Origin: Gracilariopsis chorda
Taxonomy: Eukaryota; Rhodophyta; Florideophyceae; Gracilariales; Gracilariaceae
Reading direction: 5' to 3'
Length of the DNA: 64,000 nucleotides
Assembly (NCBI GenBank): GCA_003194525.1
Contig: NBIV01000013.1
Location: 1-64,000, forward strand
The notes under the pieces: generated by a model
The model's input: the letters and a program-made list of their open reading frames with translations, nothing else
What the model was told of the DNA's origin: nothing
Database searches by the model: none
Shown: piece by piece, positions 41,589 through 52,489 of the stretch
How the letters are laid out: each line of letters starts with the position of its first letter
How positions within the stretch are numbered: the stretch's first letter is position 1
Program-made: the position numbers and the translations under genes

Positions 41589-43031
41589 TCACGCTGAAAC
41601 GCCCGTCTCGCTGAGCGCGTCGCTGCGTTGGCTGCTGCTGCTGCCGTCTCCGACGCGCTTCGCGCGACGCCACCGCCTCGCCAGCGCTATCGCAGTCATG
41701 CCCGTTAGTAGCAGCGCCAGTATCCCCCCCCCCGTCGCCCCCGCCACCACTCGCAGCCTCCGCCGCCGCTTCTCCTCCGTCCGCGACCGCTGTACCATCT
41801 CATACATCCATGCGCCCACCGCGCTCACCCGCGTGTACACGCCCGCGCTCCTCGCCCGCGCGCACCCCGCACCGAATGACACCACGCCTACAAGTCGTTC
41901 CCGCCCCTCCTCGCTTACATACCGAAGTGGCCCACCAGAATCGGCCTGACAGCTGTCACATCCGCCGCCTTCATACCCAGCGCACAAGTGAATCTCCGAA
42001 CTCACACCCTCAAACGTCCTCTCGCATCGCACAGAAGACACCACCGGCACATCCACACGCCTCAATCGGTTGGGCACTGGCAGAGCCGTCCACTGCTCCG
42101 AGATATATCCGTATCCAGCCGCCGTAACAAACTCCCCCGCACGTGGCACTTGCGACTGCACATTCAGCTCGATCACCACATCGCTTCCACCCCCTTCTAA
42201 TTTCAGCACCGCCACGTCATACACAGCCTCGTTACTGGCCAACGTCTCATACCTGGGGTGCGCGTACGCCTCCAGTATTCGCACAACTCCGTTTCGTTGC
42301 CGTTCGGCGTGCTGCTTACCGACGCTCACCCGGTAGTTTTGCGGCGCTAGCTGTACCAGGCAATGCGCCGCAGTCGCCACATACCCGTTTTCAAACTGTG
42401 CCCCACCGCATATTGGCCGCATTTCTCCGCCCTGCATCTCCCATATTAATGCCATCCATCCAAACGAGCTGCGCGAGTTGCCCTCATTCACCACACTTCC
42501 TCCCACGATTCTCGGCACACCACTCACATTAGGTTCTCTCGCCCGGATGGGACACTGCTCCGGCATCGCCTCGAACACCACTTTGGTCGCTGGCTGCTGC
42601 CTAATATCGCCAAAGCATTGTGTGCCGTTTGTACGTGCTCGCACCGCCAATGCAAATAAACCGCCTTCAAAAATATTCGTTGCACGTAACCGCACTGTTG
42701 TGCCACCTTCACTTGCGCCGTTTAGGCGTGAGTATTCCGCTCTGTACTGCGGTTCGCCACTGAAATTGCGTCGCTGCCACTCCACATACCGTCTTGACTC
42801 CATAAAATACACGTCCCATGTCGATGCGCTTATCGATGATATTACGTACTCCAGAAAGCAAGGACACGATGACACCACCGTCAACACCGGGGTCGTACAT
42901 GATTCCGAACATGTTGTTTCATCAAATAGCTTGGGTGATACTCGCGTAACAGTCGCAGCTCGCTTCAGCTCTCTGCTCGCCACCGATATGGCCGAACTGA
43001 CAATCGCAACCACAAATAGCGCGCACAACAT
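41589..43031 (-). CDS. Membrane-anchored trypsin-like serine protease A
   Basis: 480 residues. A signal peptide (MLCALFVVAIVSSAISV) is followed by an extra Cys-containing domain of about 150 residues of unknown type, then an S1 domain beginning at IVGG (175-178). The catalytic triad is complete: His223 (TAAHC), Asp272 (YDVAVL) and Ser365 (ADSGGP). Asp359, six residues before Ser365, equals trypsin Asp189, predicting cleavage after Lys/Arg. A transmembrane helix at about 427-450 and an Arg-rich cytoplasmic tail follow. The zymogen would be cut after VPR. Secreted or plasma-membrane face. Intronless. Paralogue of the next gene upstream. Confidence 0.92.
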   Translation of the reverse strand: MLCALFVVAIVSSAISVASRELKRAATVTRVSPKLFDETTCSESCTTPVLTVVSSCPCFLEYVISSISASTWDVYFMESRRYVEWQRRNFSGEPQYRAEYSRLNGASEGGTTVRLRATNIFEGGLFALAVRARTNGTQCFGDIRQQPATKVVFEAMPEQCPIRAREPNVSGVPRIVGGSVVNEGNSRSSFGWMALIWEMQGGEMRPICGGAQFENGYVATAAHCLVQLAPQNYRVSVGKQHAERQRNGVVRILEAYAHPRYETLASNEAVYDVAVLKLEGGGSDVVIELNVQSQVPRAGEFVTAAGYGYISEQWTALPVPNRLRRVDVPVVSSVRCERTFEGVSSEIHLCAGYEGGGCDSCQADSGGPLRYVSEEGRERLVGVVSFGAGCARARSAGVYTRVSAVGAWMYEMVQRSRTEEKRRRRLRVVAGATGGGILALLLTGMTAIALARRWRRAKRVGDGSSSSQRSDALSETGVSA

Positions 43032-43307
43032 CTTGTACCCTGCACCTTTTTTACACTATGGTGCATTTAGAGCAGAATCACTAATGATGAACTGTGAACA
43101 GAATCCCGAACGCGAACAACAACATGCTACGTCGGATCTCTCGTTCCAAAACCCCAAACAGCGCAGCGTGGGACTTTAAGCAGCGTGGAAGGTGTGAGAA
43201 AAACGAAGCAAGCAAGGAATAGAAAAAAAAAAAAGCAACCTTTTTTGTCAGCGGCTAGACAACGAGAAATGGGTTCAACTTGTTAGGTGTGTTTCTTTTT
43301 TTCCTTG

Positions 43308-44362
43308 CTAAAACTGCTCGCTGTGCTGCGAGTGTTTAAAGGCGCGTGCACGGAACATAAAGGACACAGCGCACGCAACCACTGCCAAAGCAGCTACACC
43401 GGCGCAAACGGCCCATATAAGAGGCCAATTGTTAATAGTGTTCGGGTGCCGAAAGGGTGAATCCGCCCTGCTGACAAGTTTATCAATCCACGCAACGTAA
43501 GCCGAAACGCGAGTGTACACGCCTGGCGTGCCCTTGGTAGCACATCCGTATCCAAACGATACCACACCGAACAGCATCACGTCGCTCTCGTTGCTTGGGG
43601 CTCGGGTCCACAGCGGACCACCGGAGTCACCTTTGCAGCTGTCAAACATGTCGCTGCCAGCGCATATGTGAGAGGCTGGATTGACAGCGGTGCCGTAGGA
43701 GCGAATGCACTGGTCAGGTGGAACCAACGGCACGTGAACGGAACGTAAATGACCGGGCAGTTGGGCGGTTTCTCCAAGCCTGCCATACCCGCTGGCAGTA
43801 ATGGTTTGGTTGGGGGCTGGTAGGGATGGATCGCGATTGAGACGTGGTGCCCAACGTGCCAAAGTTCGGTCCGTGTTGTGAAACTCGACGACCATCAAAT
43901 CGTTGACGGGCTCATTTCGGGCTCCGCGAGAAAAGTTGTTGTGGCGAAAAGTGGCGACGATGGGATAGGACTTGCCGTCGTGCAGGTTTGCACCGCCGAT
44001 GCGGACGACGCTTTTTGCGGATGCGGTGGTGTTGCGAATGTTACAGTGCGCGGCTGTGAGAAGCTTGTTGTGACTGATGAGAGTGCCACCGCAGATGATG
44101 GAGCCTGGCACGGGTGGGAGCAGTCAGACATGGCACGTGTTGGCGGTCGGGGGGGGGGGGGGGGGGGGGGGTAGGAGCGTCAGGGGCACTTACCTGAGTG
44201 GAGAAAGACGGCTTGCCACATAAAGACCGAGGGATGGAGCTCGCGTTTGCCGCCGACGATTCGTGGCGCTGTTGGAGGCGAGGGGGATGAAGGTGGGGTG
44301 TGATGTGGTGCAGCATTTGCGACGAGAAAAAGAGCATATGACAGTGAAAGCAAAGGGAGCAT
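43308..44362 (-). CDS. Membrane-anchored trypsin-like serine protease B
   Basis: Exon 1 44362-44194, an 89-nt intron (GTAAGT...TGCCAG), exon 2 44104-43308: 321 residues. Signal peptide, a short Pro/Ser-rich propeptide, IVGG at 35-38 after APR, then His76 (TAAHC), Asp125 (VNDLMV) and Ser217 (GDSGGP), with Asp211 as the Lys/Arg pocket residue and SFGYGC after it. A transmembrane helix at about 283-306 ends in a short basic tail. The intron carries a 23-nt G run (on the plus strand) that may differ between copies or assemblies. Unlike protease A it lacks the large N-terminal domain. Confidence 0.92.
44149..44171. repeat. Poly-G run inside an intron
   Basis: 23 consecutive G on the plus strand (C on the sense strand of protease B), between splice sites. 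Prone to length change in sequencing and replication. Confidence 0.9.
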
Positions 44363-45386
44363 GGTGCAGGATGTGGACGCTGAGGGCAGGTGCTACTTGG
44401 GCGAACGCTGCTTCGAGCCGTATGCAAGCGGGCGGGTGGTCGCTGCATGGCGTGGAGCGGTTAAGCAGCGCAAGGAAAAAGGAGATGCACTTGTGTTTTG
44501 GCGCGTAGTGCATTTGTATGCGGACGGGGGAGTGGGACGAGTTTGGGTGAAAGGAGTAAATTGATGGGGGGTTCAAGTGGGAGGTGAAGTTGAACAAGTT
44601 GAATGAAGGGGGCGGCAAAGCGACGCACGAAGATGCACTTGGTGGCGACGGCGAGAAAAGGCGGCTACCTTCGCATGCACCAACGGTAAGTGAAGTTTAC
44701 GTTTTTTGCGAAAGGGTGAAGGTAAAAAGAAAGAAAAAAGGAGAAAAAAAAAAAGCGCACACACGAGTGCGCTGGTGGAGGCGGCGGAGGCGGCGGCGGC
44801 GCGCAAAAAGGCGGAGCAAGCGGCGCAGCGGCATACAGCGCAAGAATAGAAGCGGCGACGTGGCGAGCGCGCATTGGTCGCCGGGCGCTGTACAACGCGC
44901 GCTGCGCGAAGAGAAAGCTATTTTGAGCCACGGGCAGCCACGGGCGGCTGCCGTGTGCGGCGACGGCGCTGCGCTGCGCTGCGCTGCGCACTCGCGTGCG
45001 GCACTGCGGCTGCGAGTACGGTACCTCTGGTACGCAGGCGCGGGGTGCGTTTTTTCGCAGCCGCGCGAGAGCGTGTAGCCGAGCCGCAATGCGTTTTTAC
45101 ATGCAGTTGTGTACTCTGTGCGCTCTCGTGGTGGAACCAAAAGAGTGCGCACTGCGTACTAAACAGTGCGTAGGGCACTGTATATGCAGGTACGGTGCGT
45201 GCGCTATTCTCACGTCACCTGCATGTCTTGTGGGTAATAAAAATAGAACAGTGAGGTGCCGACCTGCTGGTCGTTTGCACTTGGGCGCTACTAAACCGGA
45301 GCTCGCTTACGAATTTACAACACCGGCTTCTCTCTACGAAATAGCTCCAAACATGGAAACACGTGCGGCGGGCGACCGACGGCTGC
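44363..45386. other. GC-rich intergenic stretch
   Basis: Strongly GC-rich with purine-rich plus-strand tracts near 44720-44815 and GCTGCGCT repeats near 44965-44985. Overlapping long frames in several phases reflect composition, not genes. Confidence 0.5.
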
Positions 45387-45962
45387 TCAACGTGCGTCGT
45401 GAAACGGTGTGGAAACGGCGCGGTGCAGCGTGGAAGTGCCGGACGATGGTTGAGACGAGTACGGACACATCTCCAAATGCATCTTATACTTTCGCTTCTC
45501 GACGAATTGTTTCCTGCACGGTGAGCATTTGTACGGCTTGACCGACGTGTGAATGGCCTTTTCATGGTACGTCAAGCTGGATTTCCAACGGAAGTTCCTC
45601 CTGCAGCCGGGCGCCGAGCACGTATACGGACGCTCACCGGTGTGCATTCTCATGTGCGCTTTCAGGTTGGAATGCTCGGTACTGGTGCGTGCACAGTTGT
45701 CAAACGGGCACGCATACACCTCGCGCAGCCCATGCCTGGTGGGCACCGTCTTCTTGATGGGCTGCGGCCGGCGCGCAATGGGCTGGAGAGGCGGCAGATT
45801 TGAGCGTAGGGGCGGCTGTGCAGACAGCGGTGGCGCCGATATGGACGGTAATCGCGTGGTGGTGGCACGCGACTGCGAGAGGGAAGGCAGCAGGTAGTTG
45901 AACGGCGGCGTCTGTCTGGACAAGTCGAGGGGCGGTAAACGTAGTGAATCGTGATGCGACAT
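45387..45962 (-). CDS. C2H2 zinc-finger protein
   Basis: 191 residues from the ATG at 45962. A Pro/Ser/Leu-rich N terminus is followed by three fingers: CPFDNC...HMRMH, CSAPGC...HEKAIH, and CSPCRK...HLEMC, the last ending His-x3-Cys rather than His-His. The first linker is the canonical HTGERPY; the next is SVKPYK. Residues at the tips suggest DNA binding. The Ser/Thr-rich C terminus lacks a clear effector domain. A nuclear transcription factor is the likely role. No introns. Confidence 0.85.
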   Translation of the reverse strand: MSHHDSLRLPPLDLSRQTPPFNYLLPSLSQSRATTTRLPSISAPPLSAQPPLRSNLPPLQPIARRPQPIKKTVPTRHGLREVYACPFDNCARTSTEHSNLKAHMRMHTGERPYTCSAPGCRRNFRWKSSLTYHEKAIHTSVKPYKCSPCRKQFVEKRKYKMHLEMCPYSSQPSSGTSTLHRAVSTPFHDAR

Positions 45963-46761
45963 GGTGATGTAGGAGGAGAGCGTATTTGCGTTGTCGAAAA
46001 GATGCAGAGGGATGCAGAGGAGTGTGTGCAATGGGAAGGGAAGGTGGGGGGAGAGGGAGGGGAGGGCAGTTTGTGTGTGTGGGGGGGAAGGGTGGATGGG
46101 GAGAGTGCGGTGGTGGGCGACGATGGAAGAAGCGTGGGCTGGGGAAGAGAGAGGGGCGCTTTTTTTTATACGGGAGCGGAGGCATTGAGGAGGCGGGATG
46201 GGGGGGGCGGGCAGAGGGCGCGAGGCACAGACGCAACGCTTTTTTGGGTGGCGGAGATGGAAAAAGACACGCGCAGCGAGTGAGGAGGTGTTTCCTTGTG
46301 GCGGCGCGCGCTGCGCACGTGGGCGCTTTTAAAGATGCAGCGGCGGGGCGCATTTTGCGGCGCTTTCCGCTACCACGCGCGCGCGCCACATTTGTGGGAA
46401 TCTATTTTTGCGAGCTGGCGGCGCGCTTTTTTCTAAACTGCGCGATTATACGGCCGCTGTTGAGACGATGGCGGGCGCCCGGTTTCCGCCGCTCTCTCGG
46501 TGCACCGCACACCTTCATCGACGCGTGCGGCGCCCATTGTTCTGCCAGCGCTCGGCGCTGCCATATAGTGACGTCTGAAAATAAACGCGTTGCGCGTCGC
46601 TTTATATTTATATTTAGCAGCCGGGCGCTCATGTGTTTCTCGCAGCCGCTGCGCCTGTGGGTGGGGGGTGGGGGGGGGTCGCGTTGGTGGTAGATATACC
46701 GATGCGCACCAAGCCGGCGTGAGGGACGGAGAAGAGCGCGGCGCACATGGGCACTTATTGC

Positions 46762-46785
46762 TTGTTGTTGTTGTTGTTGTTGTTG
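46762..46785. repeat. (TTG)8 microsatellite
   Basis: Eight tandem TTG units. Confidence 0.9.
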
Positions 46786-48553
46786 TGTGCGGATGATGGC
46801 GGTGTAAATTGAGCTTGCTGCGTTCATTTGCTCATCAAATGAGTGGCGGGTGCGGCGATGGGCGGCGGAGCGCTCAAACAGGTGTCGCGGATGAGGTAAT
46901 GGGGGCGGCTGAGCGTTTTGCACGAGTGGTTTCCGAACGCACGTGTTGCAATTTGCAGCGCGCTACGCGGCGCAGCGCAAAGCTCAACTTAATGATGCGC
47001 GCGCGCAGGCGCGTATTGCATTAAAATAAATGAGCGCGCCGCCTTTTTGAATTGGGTGCGCCACCGCCGCAGTAAGCACAGCGCAGCAATCCGCCTTCAA
47101 ATTCACGTCGGGCGCGGCGGCACGCTTGTTTGTTGCGAGCCGTTCCGTGTCGCAACTGACGGCAGTCTCTCCGCAGCAGCACGCATGGATATATATATAT
47201 AATGTGGAAACGATGCAAGCTTGTGCCTGTGCAGTCCCCCTCGGGGCGGCGGCGATTGTTAAAACATTGTTTTTTTTCTGGTGCGAAAAAAAAAGGGCGT
47301 GGTAGACGTACACTTTGTTGTTCCGTTCGCAACTGCGTTGCGTCACATGCGTGGCGCGGCGTTTTGAACACATGCACGCGACCAAGTTGCATCCATAAGT
47401 GACGCAAGCGCTCACACGAGCAGTGCGAAACGGAGCAGCGCCGTGGACAGTGCACACCAAGTTGCGGGTGGCGTTGATTCACTGATTCACGTTGGCACAT
47501 GGCGTCACCGTAATGGCTGCGGCCACTTGAGAATTGGGGGGGGAGGGGGGAGCGCACACTGCAGGAAGCGGGCAGTGGGCGTCAAACGCGAATCGAAAAC
47601 AACACTGACAACAGTCCAAAGGCGGCGCGCAAGCGATGACAGCGCGGCTTGGTACGTGTAGAGCGCCGTGCAGTTTGCAAGCGATGCGCGGTAGTTGTAG
47701 CGACTGCGCTTGTATGTTTTGGTGGCTTGCAAAATTTGGGCGACGTGCGCGGGCGCATTTCGGGTGGCAAAAAGATGGCGCGGCGGCACGCCGTGATTGG
47801 CGGCGGGCGGAGTGCGTTTTCTGCGCGCCCATGAATTGTTGCGCGCCGCAATCGTGACAAAGCGCCAAGCACTCCACAACACTGCCGACCAGCCACAGCG
47901 CCACCCACCGCGCGCACCGCGGCTAACGCTGCACCCGCGCAACACGCACAGCACCCCCCGCTGACAGTGCTACTGTCGCCTCTAGTACGAGCGGGGTGAG
48001 GGATACCGTATGGAGTCACTGGCCCAGTAGCACTTTTAAGTCGACTACCAGACAAAGTGACAATGATATATACATACGGTGATGAACGTTTTTACTTTCT
48101 TCATTCGTTTATTGAGACGCAATGGGGCTGCTTTTATGAGCAAACGGCGGTACAGCTCTTTCGCTGGAGTATACAATTATACAACTTTTGCATTATGACA
48201 TTATTGCTCAACTATCTCAACAGCTACAGCCACCTGTAAGCCGCCCGCAATGCTTCCAGCCAGCCGGCGCGCAATGCACGTGTATTCTCTATTCTCGTGG
48301 CAACGTGTACGCGCCGCTCCAATCGCGCCGCGCGCAGCCACCACAAGGCGCGCTGTGCCAGCGCACAGCGCGCGGCACGTGAGAGCCATGTCGCTGCGCC
48401 GCCACTCCATGGCGAGCGTCGCCCCCCTCCCAATCAGCGTCGACCTCTCATGCACGGCGCTCGCGCCATGCTCTCTTGCCGTGTACGACACAACTCCGCC
48501 CCCCCCCCCAACTCCCCGCACCCTGCGACCACACTTCCCACCTCCCGCTTTGC

Positions 48554-48678
48554 TATAAAGAAGCTGCCCTCACCACTTCCTTCTCTTCCCTCCCACCTCT
48601 TTTCTTCCTCTTTTCCCCCCCTCTTGTCTCTTCCACAACCACCCCCCTCCACAATTTCCCGCCTCTTACCCTCCCGCA
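48554..48678 (+). promoter_or_regulatory. Likely core promoter and leader of the bZIP-like gene
   Basis: TATAAAG at 48554-48560 lies about 120 bp before the ATG and is followed by a long C/T tract (48570-48678), a common layout of TATA box plus pyrimidine-rich initiator and leader. Confidence 0.45.
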
Positions 48679-49581
48679 ATGCCGCTTCGCAAGAAACGCC
48701 CCGCCTCGCAGCTCGAGTCCGACGACCCCCTCGAGTTCGTCGCCCTGTACTGCAAGCGCCGCAACATCGCCTTCGAGATCGGCTCCTCCCCCGTCGAAAA
48801 GCTCTGCGCCAAGGCCGCCGCCTCCGCCCGCGAGGAGTACAAGACTTTCCGCAACGCCCTGCACACAAGAGAAGACGCTCCGGATCGTCGCGCCCTCTCC
48901 CCGGCCCAGAAGTACACCATTCGTCTGCACAATAATCGAAAGTCCGCCTCCGCCTCAAAGGTCTTCTCCGAGGTGCTCAAGCGCGAGCACGCCGCCCATC
49001 TCGCCTCCATCACCCCGTCGCAAGCTGCCACCCTCCAGTCGAGAGATCGCGAAACCTCCAACTTGCGAACCACAATTTATCAGCTCGAGGGCGCTTTGAA
49101 GGCCGAGAAACGCCGCGTACATACTTTGCAAAAGCATAACGACCATTTGTTGACCAAGTTGGCTCACGCCAACTTCACCCACGCTCCCGTGCAGGAAGTA
49201 GTACAGCCGCCCACCACCACCAGCCTGGAGCACGTACCGGCATCTACCGCCTTGCACCAACGCTACGTCAATTCCAGAGCCTCGCCTCCGATCGCTTCAT
49301 GGCCGCTTTCACCGGTCAACATTGCGCTGCCGGACTCGGACGTCAAGGACTTCCACACCGGACTCACCTGCACTCAAAGCCAGGATGCTGACGAAAAGGC
49401 CCACGCTCCCAAGTCCTCACTTCCAATGTCCTCCAGTCTGCCTTTGGCGCTGTTGAACTCGCAGCCCGCTAGTCAGAACGACATCCCCTTTAAGTCGTTG
49501 AATACCGACGAGTTGGGAGGACCCTTGCCGGGTTCCGACTTCTTTAACGGATCTCAAAATTCGTCCAAGGGCCTTCCATAA
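48679..49581 (+). CDS. bZIP-like nuclear protein
   Basis: 300 residues. Basic start MPLRKKRPAS (nuclear signal), a conserved-looking helical part, then RLHNNRKSASASKVFSEVLKR at 82-102, which resembles a bZIP basic region (Asn-x2-x-Ser-Ala-x-Ala-Ser-x-x-x-Phe) and is followed after a 20-residue gap by a leucine-zipper-like coiled coil at about 122-161 (Leu129, Leu136, Leu140, Leu150, Leu157, Leu161). The gap between basic region and zipper is longer than in canonical bZIP proteins, so DNA binding as a bZIP dimer is inference. The C-terminal half is Ser/Pro/Thr-rich and disordered. ATG at 48679; no intron. Confidence 0.65.
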   Translation: MPLRKKRPASQLESDDPLEFVALYCKRRNIAFEIGSSPVEKLCAKAAASAREEYKTFRNALHTREDAPDRRALSPAQKYTIRLHNNRKSASASKVFSEVLKREHAAHLASITPSQAATLQSRDRETSNLRTTIYQLEGALKAEKRRVHTLQKHNDHLLTKLAHANFTHAPVQEVVQPPTTTSLEHVPASTALHQRYVNSRASPPIASWPLSPVNIALPDSDVKDFHTGLTCTQSQDADEKAHAPKSSLPMSSSLPLALLNSQPASQNDIPFKSLNTDELGGPLPGSDFFNGSQNSSKGLP

Positions 49582-52489
49582 GCTGTCTGTACCGCTCTAA
49601 CTTGCACACCGTTTTGTTTTGTGTTGCTCTCCTTTTTTGTTTTGTTTTGTTTTGTTCTGCTTATTGTTCATACCTACGTTTTACCTCAATTTGCATTGCA
49701 CTTGATCAATGTGTGTCGAAACCACTGTCTGTCTCACTACGTACTAAACGTTTTTCTTTTAAGCTCAGCTTATCTGTTTACTTTTGTTTCACGCTTTGTT
49801 TCGTTTTTATGTGCTTGTGTTGTGTTTGAGATAAGACCACTTGAATTGCGCCGTGTTCAATTCAAGCTCCCCCTGCCGGCGTAACTCGTTACAGTGTGGT
49901 GCTCTCCATTGCTTGTCTCAAGTGCACACAGACGTTTGTTGTAGGGGCGCATCCCGCCCATGCTATCGCCACTCCATACATGCGTGCATCTCGCACGGGA
50001 CGTTTGATTACGTAAAAACCTCAAGTGGCGCCGGGGTGCATCACGCGGTCGTTCCGAGCGGTAGGAGCCCGCCTGAGCTTTATTGTGTAACTTACAAGGG
50101 TAACTTAGATACTGCCTTCCAGCTTGCGCTCTCAGACGACTGTGTTTCCACCCAGCAAAAAAAGAAAACCGAAAAGGCGAGATCAAAAAACCGGCAACTG
50201 GCGATCAAATGCGCCAGATTCCCGGACCCGCAAAATGATCGTGCTGCTTGGGCCCCCAATTTCGTGCCGCGTGCTGTAGGGGAGTCGCTCTTGTTGCCCG
50301 CTCCGCGCCGGTGGGTGCCCCGCGCGACGCTATTCGCTCAAATTTTCGTTGAAGGGGTGGGGGGCGCTATGCCATTCGCCTTGCGTCCTGCTCTTCGCGA
50401 AATGCCCGTGGCATGAAAGGAGAGCCTCTCCTGCTACGTTGCGGGCGTGACCTGTTACGGATCCCCCTCTTCCTGGGCGCCTGTCCTGTCATACCTCCGT
50501 TGCAATCGGCACCGTTTCTCGCTAGTCTCTTGTTCGCTAACCTTACTCTTGTTTTGTTCCGCTAGTTGCACACAGCTACAGCAATGGCGTTGTGTCTGAT
50601 CATCTCATGATGTGCGCATAGACGTGCACCCATCGTGACAACGCTGTTATGTTAGTCATCATCCTAGTAGCTATTCGCTGTGCCGTCTCACATAACGTAT
50701 TGTGACGTTACACAACTTCTTTCCACTGCAAGAATCTCGCGATCACACCAATTGTAATCTCTCCTCCCACCGGACAGCATTCGAAACCTGTCCAGTTTGC
50801 ATGCCAACTCCGACCCCCCCCCCACTTCAGCACAGTGCTGTAACGAGCACTGATTGGCGCTCGTTCTGAAGCGACGTTCGTCGCTGGCAACTCCTCGAAA
50901 GCGCCAGCTTTCTACCACCAAGGGTGCAAGTCGTGGAACGCTGAACACAGGCAGCTTTTCATCGCTGGGCAATGATCGCAGCGAGTGTTGTGTCATGCTA
51001 CAGCAGTGAACAGTTCATAGCCTCTCAACGTTGACACTGGAGGAATGAAGCCAGCTAAGCGTTGCTTCCTTCCATTTCGTAGCTATTGACTAAGGTAGCA
51101 CTTCCTGCAGCGTCCATATCCTTTCCCCTGACAAACCGTTTCGGATATGTCTTTCCCTTTGAGTCTCGAAAGTGCAGCTATAATTCAAAGCTTTTTGAGG
51201 TTGTGGGTGGTAGCTTTACAAAAACGATGCAGCTTTCCCAGTGTGTGCTACATCAAAGATACATTCAAGTTCTTTGACTTGGGTTTGAGTGCACCTAACA
51301 CAAATCAATTTCGACAGCAAGAGCGTGCTCATCAAATGGGGCTTCAGCTGGGCTCGTATTTTCATCAAAGTTACAGGTCGTTTTGCGTCGTCTTGGAGCA
51401 CATATTCACGAGGGAAGACATGTCCTTTCTGCAGTTAACAAGCAACCTCGAGGAGCAAATTCTACATAGATCGGCAAGTTTACAAGGTTTCCTCCTTCTA
51501 TCCAACCGCGCTCGTTCCTGATACACTCTTGCCGCTGACAATGCAAGAGTTGTGTGAGCTTCTTCACAATGAATGTAACTCAGTGGACCAGGCCAGCCAT
51601 TACTTGTTTGTGAAGCAAACCCCTCCGTCATGCATTCCAACAAGTTACACTGCTGATTGTTTCCACCACCACTTTTATCATCGTGGCGAATCCTGATTTG
51701 CTTGTATTTCACGCGTAAACACGTTATACAACAACTTTATGTGGTATTCTTTCTCGGCGATTCTGCTCTTGAGACCACGTCACGTCGAACATAAATATTA
51801 TCCACTTGGAAACTGCTGGAATGCGGAGGGGCCATCCTTGCTGTGGTACACACATCGCGGAATGTCATGTCAGAAGTCTGAGTACACAGCTTAACTTTCA
51901 TGTGAAACTGGCTGAATATTGAGCGTGAAGGTGGTGCTTTACACCATCCGTGGAGCTGCAACAATCGGATAGGATGCTGCCGGGTTAGAAATGTATCGCA
52001 TCCTCTTCCTCGGTCCACAACCAATGACTTATTCCGTCTCAACAGAATGACATCCCGAGGGACTCGAGTGACAATATTCACAATAAGAAAAAGAGATACA
52101 GAGGTAAGGGCTACAAGGCTACCCGGCTGTGTGTATTCAATACAATTGTTGGCCAGGAGGTGATGTAACCTTACTAAACACTTGGAATGTAACAGAGACA
52201 CCCAGCATTTTGGTAATCCTGTCGAAGCCGCGTGCTTGAGGTATGCGGCGGAGCGATTACGAACTTACTACTGTCATACGAGTCGGCTGTATGCAGCGTT
52301 CTTTCAACAAAGCTCGTCACGCATCAGGAGTGTTCCAAGCATTACACTAGCCTGGGCTCTTCGACGTGCATGCGAGCTTCAGCGAGATGGCATGGATACC
52401 TGTATACGAATACGTCCCATGCATCCTGCGAGGATGAAAAATCATGTTGAAATCTCAAGACGAAGGCAAGGCACTGGCCCGCTGACTCA
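49582..52489. other. Intergenic region
   Basis: T-rich near 49610-49830 (likely 3' UTR of the bZIP-like gene, with TTTTG repeats), then mixed sequence. Weak frames at 49841-50416 and 51147-51521 show no motif. No gene supported. Confidence 0.4.

Larger units (their letters stand above)
45963..48678. other. Long GC-rich intergenic region
   Basis: Purine-rich plus strand at 46020-46260, many GCGC words to about 47000, an AT dinucleotide run at about 47187-47201, and C-rich sequence near 48500. Frames that stay open in several phases follow base composition and lack motifs. No gene supported. Confidence 0.5.

Noticed and set aside
45986-46693. Long plus-strand frames across the GC-rich region
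   Set aside because: Open in several phases at once because of G-rich composition; repetitive Gly/Arg content and no domain.
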